Part shown: piece after piece, positions 42,650 to 45,362 of the stretch
How positions within the stretch are numbered: the stretch's first letter is position 1
Layout of the letters: each line of letters opens with the position of its first letter
Assembly (NCBI GenBank): GCA_012960535.1
Contig: DUBB01000043.1
Coordinates: 1 to 45,362, forward strand
Origin: Gammaproteobacteria bacterium
GTDB lineage: Bacteria > Pseudomonadota > Gammaproteobacteria > Pseudomonadales > Azotimanducaceae
DNA length: 45,362 nt
Direction: 5' to 3'
Notes under the pieces: generated by a model
The model's database searches: none
Told to the model about the DNA's origin: nothing
Seen by the model: the letters and a program-made list of their open reading frames with translations, nothing else
Translations under genes and position numbers: made by a program

Positions 42650-44368
42650 ATGGCAGAATACGATGTCATTATTCGCAACGGCACCCTATACGATGGTAGC
42701 GGGAGCCCTCCAAAATACGTTGATATCGCCATTAAAGACGGCATTATCTGTAAGCTGAAGGCCCATATTTCAGACGACGCTGAACAGTTTATAGAAGCCA
42801 ACGGTAAAATCATCACGCCCGGCTTCATTGACGTACACACCCATTATGACGGCCAGGCAACCTGGGATTCTCACTTGAATCCATCAGCCAACCTCGGTAC
42901 AACTACGGTCGTTATGGGTAACTGCGGCGTTGGCTTTGCTCCCTGTAAACCGGAAGATCACGAAACGCTCATTGAATTAATGGAAGGTGTAGAAGAAATT
43001 CCAGGTTCAGCCATGGACGAAGGCCTTCCCTGGACATGGGAAAGTTTTCCGGAATTCCTCGATACCCTGGCTGACCGAGAAAGAGACATTGATATTGCTG
43101 TTCTTTACCCACATGGCCCGCTACGCGTTTTTGTCATGGGTGAACGCGCCGTCAACAGGGAAGCCGCAACGCCGGATGATATTGCCAGCATGCAGGCGCT
43201 GCTCAGCGAAGGTGTCACCGCCGGGGCAGTCGGTTTTTCCACATCCAGAACACTGGTCCACCGTAGCAAAAACGGCGAACTGATCCCAACGTACAAAGCA
43301 GCTACCCATGAATTAAAAGCCCTGGGCAAGGTGCTTTCAGGTGACAAAGGTCATGTCTTTCAACTGATCTCAGACTGGGAGGATCCACAGGACGAATTCA
43401 GTATCCTTGAAGACACCTGCCAGGCAACAGGAGCAAAAGGAACCTTTACGCTTCTGCAGTTAGATAGCCAGCCTGATCTGTGGAAACAACAATTACAACT
43501 CATTGAACAGGCCCAGGATCGTGGCCTGGATATTCGCGGCCAGGTTTTATCGCGACCAGTGGGCATGATGATGGGGCTACCCTCTTCCATGAACCCATTT
43601 TATCGCAGGCCTACTTATTTGAATCTTGAAGACTTGCCCTGGGAAGAACGGCTGGAGCATCTCAAAGACCCGGAAACAAAGAAAAAAATTCTTCAGGAAG
43701 AAAATATTAGTCCTCACATATTTGTCAGGATTTTCAATAAACTTCACGACAAAATGTATCCGCTTGAAGACCCCATTGAGTACCTCCCCAAAGCAGAGAA
43801 ATCAGTCGCCGCCCAGGCAGCAGCAGTAGGTCAGCAACCCGAATCCTGGCTCTACGACTATTTTCTCGGTAACAATGGCAATAATCTCATCTATATCCCT
43901 GCGGCCAACTACTCCGATCAAATTCCGGAATTACTGGGGCATCCCTACACCGTTGCCGCGCTCGGAGATGGTGGCGCCCATGTCGGTTCCATCTGTGATA
44001 CCAGCGCTAATCTCTATGTACTGACAAAATGGGTTAAGGAAATCGGTGCTTTTAATCTCAGCCAGGGTATTCATATGCTGACCCAGCAACCAGCAGAACT
44101 TTATTCCTTGAAAGACAGGGGATTAATAGCAGAAGGAATGAAGGCCGATATTAATGTTATCGATATAGATGCTCTGGCACTGAAGACGCCACACATCGTT
44201 AACGACCTGCCTGCAGGCGGCAAACGATTTCTTCAACATGCCTTGGGACTGGAGACCACGCTCGTGTCCGGTACCGTGACCTATCGTCATGGCTCGGCTA
44301 CTGGTGCACTGCCCGGCAAATTAATCCGAGGCCATCAAGCTGACCCAAGAGTAAACCAGGCCGACTGA
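42650..44368 (+). CDS. N-acyl-D-amino-acid deacylase-type amidohydrolase
   Basis: 572-residue metal-dependent amidohydrolase of the D-aminoacylase group. Visible are GLYDGSG-like NGTLYDGSGSPP, ITPGFIDVHTHYDGQ with metal-ligand His-x-His, VVMGNCGVGFAPC with the bridging Cys of D-aminoacylases, GDGGAHVGSICDTS with catalytic Asp near the barrel end, and a small C-terminal beta-sandwich (GMKADINVIDIDAL). The barrel spans roughly residues 55-480. D-aminoacylase is 480-500 residues, so this long form resembles the larger amidohydrolases common near catabolic genes. GAGGTAGCTACCG precedes the ATG. Substrate unknown. Confidence 0.9.
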   Translation: MAEYDVIIRNGTLYDGSGSPPKYVDIAIKDGIICKLKAHISDDAEQFIEANGKIITPGFIDVHTHYDGQATWDSHLNPSANLGTTTVVMGNCGVGFAPCKPEDHETLIELMEGVEEIPGSAMDEGLPWTWESFPEFLDTLADRERDIDIAVLYPHGPLRVFVMGERAVNREAATPDDIASMQALLSEGVTAGAVGFSTSRTLVHRSKNGELIPTYKAATHELKALGKVLSGDKGHVFQLISDWEDPQDEFSILEDTCQATGAKGTFTLLQLDSQPDLWKQQLQLIEQAQDRGLDIRGQVLSRPVGMMMGLPSSMNPFYRRPTYLNLEDLPWEERLEHLKDPETKKKILQEENISPHIFVRIFNKLHDKMYPLEDPIEYLPKAEKSVAAQAAAVGQQPESWLYDYFLGNNGNNLIYIPAANYSDQIPELLGHPYTVAALGDGGAHVGSICDTSANLYVLTKWVKEIGAFNLSQGIHMLTQQPAELYSLKDRGLIAEGMKADINVIDIDALALKTPHIVNDLPAGGKRFLQHALGLETTLVSGTVTYRHGSATGALPGKLIRGHQADPRVNQAD

Positions 44369-44505
44369 GCTCACTCTGCGGACAACCGGCTAAAAGCGTT
44401 TTATCAGTTCCTGCCCCATAGCAGAAGGCGCCTGCACTCGGGTTATTGACCAGGGCTTTAAAGGCTTAACATCCTGTAAATTATTTCTTAAATTCAATAA
44501 CTGCT

Positions 44506-44570
44506 ATAAATAAATGAATAAATGCATGAATGAATGGATGGATAGATAGATAGACAAATGGATAAATAAG
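44506..44570. repeat. Tetranucleotide microsatellite-like tract
   Basis: A run of four-base units of the AATA, AATG, GATG and GATA type, including GATAGATAGATAGA. It lies in the gap between the amidohydrolase and EthD genes. Tetranucleotide tracts are rare in bacteria outside phase-variable loci, but this one is not within a coding frame or a clear promoter. Confidence 0.85.
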
Positions 44571-44604
44571 CCTGCTTCAACTAACCATTATGCTTCATCA
44601 TCCA

Positions 44605-44967
44605 TCATTTATTGATGGGAGTATTGACGGGAGATTCACTTCCCACAACCTCAGCAACCGTCCACTCCGGTTCACAGTTGGTATAGTTTTTAATGTCATC
44701 ACGTAGTGGTAAAACGTGCTCACTTCTACGAAAGGCATTGAAACGATCGACCTCAGCCTCTGACTCAACGACTAATACAAACACTCCTGGTGCACGTAAT
44801 TCATGCTCACGCATCATCACTCGCGTGTCGAATTCAGCATACATCTGCAAATAGTTGACGTGACCCGCAAGTAACCTCTGCGCCAGGGGGATATGATAAG
44901 CCACATAATATGCCTTATCAAAATGCATATCGTTTTTGGGAAGATAGGTCGCTCGAATGACAAACAT
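44605..44967 (-). CDS. EthD-family protein
   Basis: 120-residue ferredoxin-like alpha/beta barrel protein of EthD type: MFVIRATYLPKNDMHFDKAYYVAYHIPLAQRLL with the typical FDxxYYxxxHxPLA block, and VFVLVVESEAEVDRFNAF in the second half. EthD was first found with the ethyl tert-butyl ether P450 operon, though its reaction is unclear; the family also appears in oxidation or dimeric alpha/beta-barrel (ABM) proteins. AGGAAC precedes the ATG by seven to eight bases. It is a single gene at the edge of the P450/crotonase region. Confidence 0.88.
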   Translation of the reverse strand: MFVIRATYLPKNDMHFDKAYYVAYHIPLAQRLLAGHVNYLQMYAEFDTRVMMREHELRAPGVFVLVVESEAEVDRFNAFRRSEHVLPLRDDIKNYTNCEPEWTVAEVVGSESPVNTPINK

Positions 44968-45174
44968 CTATTGTTCCTAGTTAAATAACTATTATTTCTG
45001 TGAAAAAAGTCACTCCAGCAGCGTTCATCTATCCCTGCGTTATCCATCTTGAAACCACCTAATTATAGGGTCGTCTTGGCTACTATACTCTAATATTTAT
45101 ACGAAAGTGTATACGAAGGTCAGTCCCTAAAATATTTAAGCCATTGATTTTATTAAATATAATAAAGCAGGGTT
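44968..45174. other. Intergenic region before the terminal repeats
   Basis: About 200 bases, AT-rich near 45085-45170, with a direct repeat TATACGAA at about 45098 and 45110. No gene seen. Confidence 0.4.
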
Positions 45175-45251
45175 GGCCGCCCAGGATCACGACATTGCAA
45201 CCTGCAAGGTTGCTGTGTATCGATGTTAGTCCAAGGCGCGAATCCTAGGAA
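45175..45251. repeat. 77-bp direct repeat, copy 1, with internal hairpin
   Basis: Identical over 77 bases to copy 2. It contains the hairpin GCAACCT-GCA-AGGTTGC, extendable outward by ACA/TGT over small mismatches, and the palindrome TCCTAGGA near its end. Period to the next copy is 111 bp. The spacer (45252-45285) starts a degenerate version of the unit's first 25 bases (GGTTGGCCCGCCCGGA...GACATT). Confidence 0.95.
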
Positions 45252-45285
45252 TTTAGAGGTTGGCCCGCCCGGAGACATTCGAAGG

Positions 45286-45362
45286 GGCCGCCCAGGATCA
45301 CGACATTGCAACCTGCAAGGTTGCTGTGTATCGATGTTAGTCCAAGGCGCGAATCCTAGGAA
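45286..45362. repeat. 77-bp direct repeat, copy 2, running off the window
   Basis: Same 77 bases as copy 1, including the GCAACCT-GCA-AGGTTGC hairpin, ending exactly at the window's last base, so the array may continue. No coding potential or flanking tRNA is seen. Confidence 0.95.

Noticed and set aside
45175..45362. CRISPR array
   Set aside because: The unit is 77 bp with a 34-bp spacer that is itself similar to the unit start; no cas genes are near.
45175..45362. Integron attC array
   Set aside because: I found no RYYYAAC/GTTRRRY core pair at the ends of the repeats and no small cassette genes.

Overview
The window looks like chromosomal DNA of a heterotrophic, probably marine gammaproteobacterium. 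This is an inference from gene content and gene style: FeoA/FeoB under a Fur-like box, a CYP153-type P450, AtuA/acyl-CoA carboxylase genes, YhhQ, TTC38-like and DUF924 proteins, and AGGAG-type ribosome sites with ATG, GTG and TTG starts. There is no rRNA, tRNA, phage, insertion sequence or CRISPR. The theme is acyl-CoA and lipid or xenobiotic catabolism: five crotonase-fold enzymes, one acyl-CoA dehydrogenase, one biotin-dependent acyl-CoA carboxylase, two P450s, three DsbA/HCCA-isomerase-fold proteins, a PhyH-type dioxygenase and an epoxide-hydrolase-fold protein.

Layout. 1-488: a MORN_2-repeat gene cut by the left edge and broken by a frameshift. 817-3476 (minus): a GrdB-like selenoprotein with an in-frame UGA (Sec163, UxxC motif) and a SECIS-like hairpin, then a CoA-binding protein and MetY. 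3980-5641: a TPR lipoprotein. 5808-9236 (minus): a dCache-HAMP sensor without output domain, a Ca2+/cation exchanger and an amino-acid permease. 9322-11701 (minus): feoA-feoB behind a Fur-like box. 11780-17659 (minus): two DsbA-fold proteins, a hydratase, then acyl-CoA dehydrogenase, APH-type kinase and SDR. The last three match the levulinate/4-hydroxyacyl-CoA (Lva) logic, and the kinase appears fused to an LvaB/DUF6285-like domain.

17733-20138: YdjM-like membrane protein, crotonase, VOC protein. 20389-21561 (minus): sugar-lactone-oxidase-type flavoprotein. 21872-28033: carboxyltransferase, biotin carboxylase, methylglutaconyl-CoA-hydratase-like enzyme and AtuA, an Atu/Liu-type set for branched or isoprenoid acyl-CoAs. 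28184-28960 (minus): SDR. 29085-33792: a compact operon of PTPS-III-like pterin enzyme, SDR, YhhQ (7-deazapurine transporter), DUF924, TTC38-like and crotonase. 33937-44967: GST, small membrane protein, two P450s (one CYP153), crotonases, PhyH dioxygenase, LEH-like protein, HCCA isomerase, D-aminoacylase-type amidohydrolase and an EthD protein.

The standout signals are the UGA-split selenoprotein, the kinase/DUF6285-like fusion, the PTPS-III/SDR/YhhQ grouping, a 77-bp repeat pair with internal hairpin at the right edge, and at least seven different short tandem repeats (units of 10, 11, 12, 14, 16 and 21 bp plus a 4-bp microsatellite) in the gaps or at gene ends. All functions are read from sequence motifs; no database search was run.
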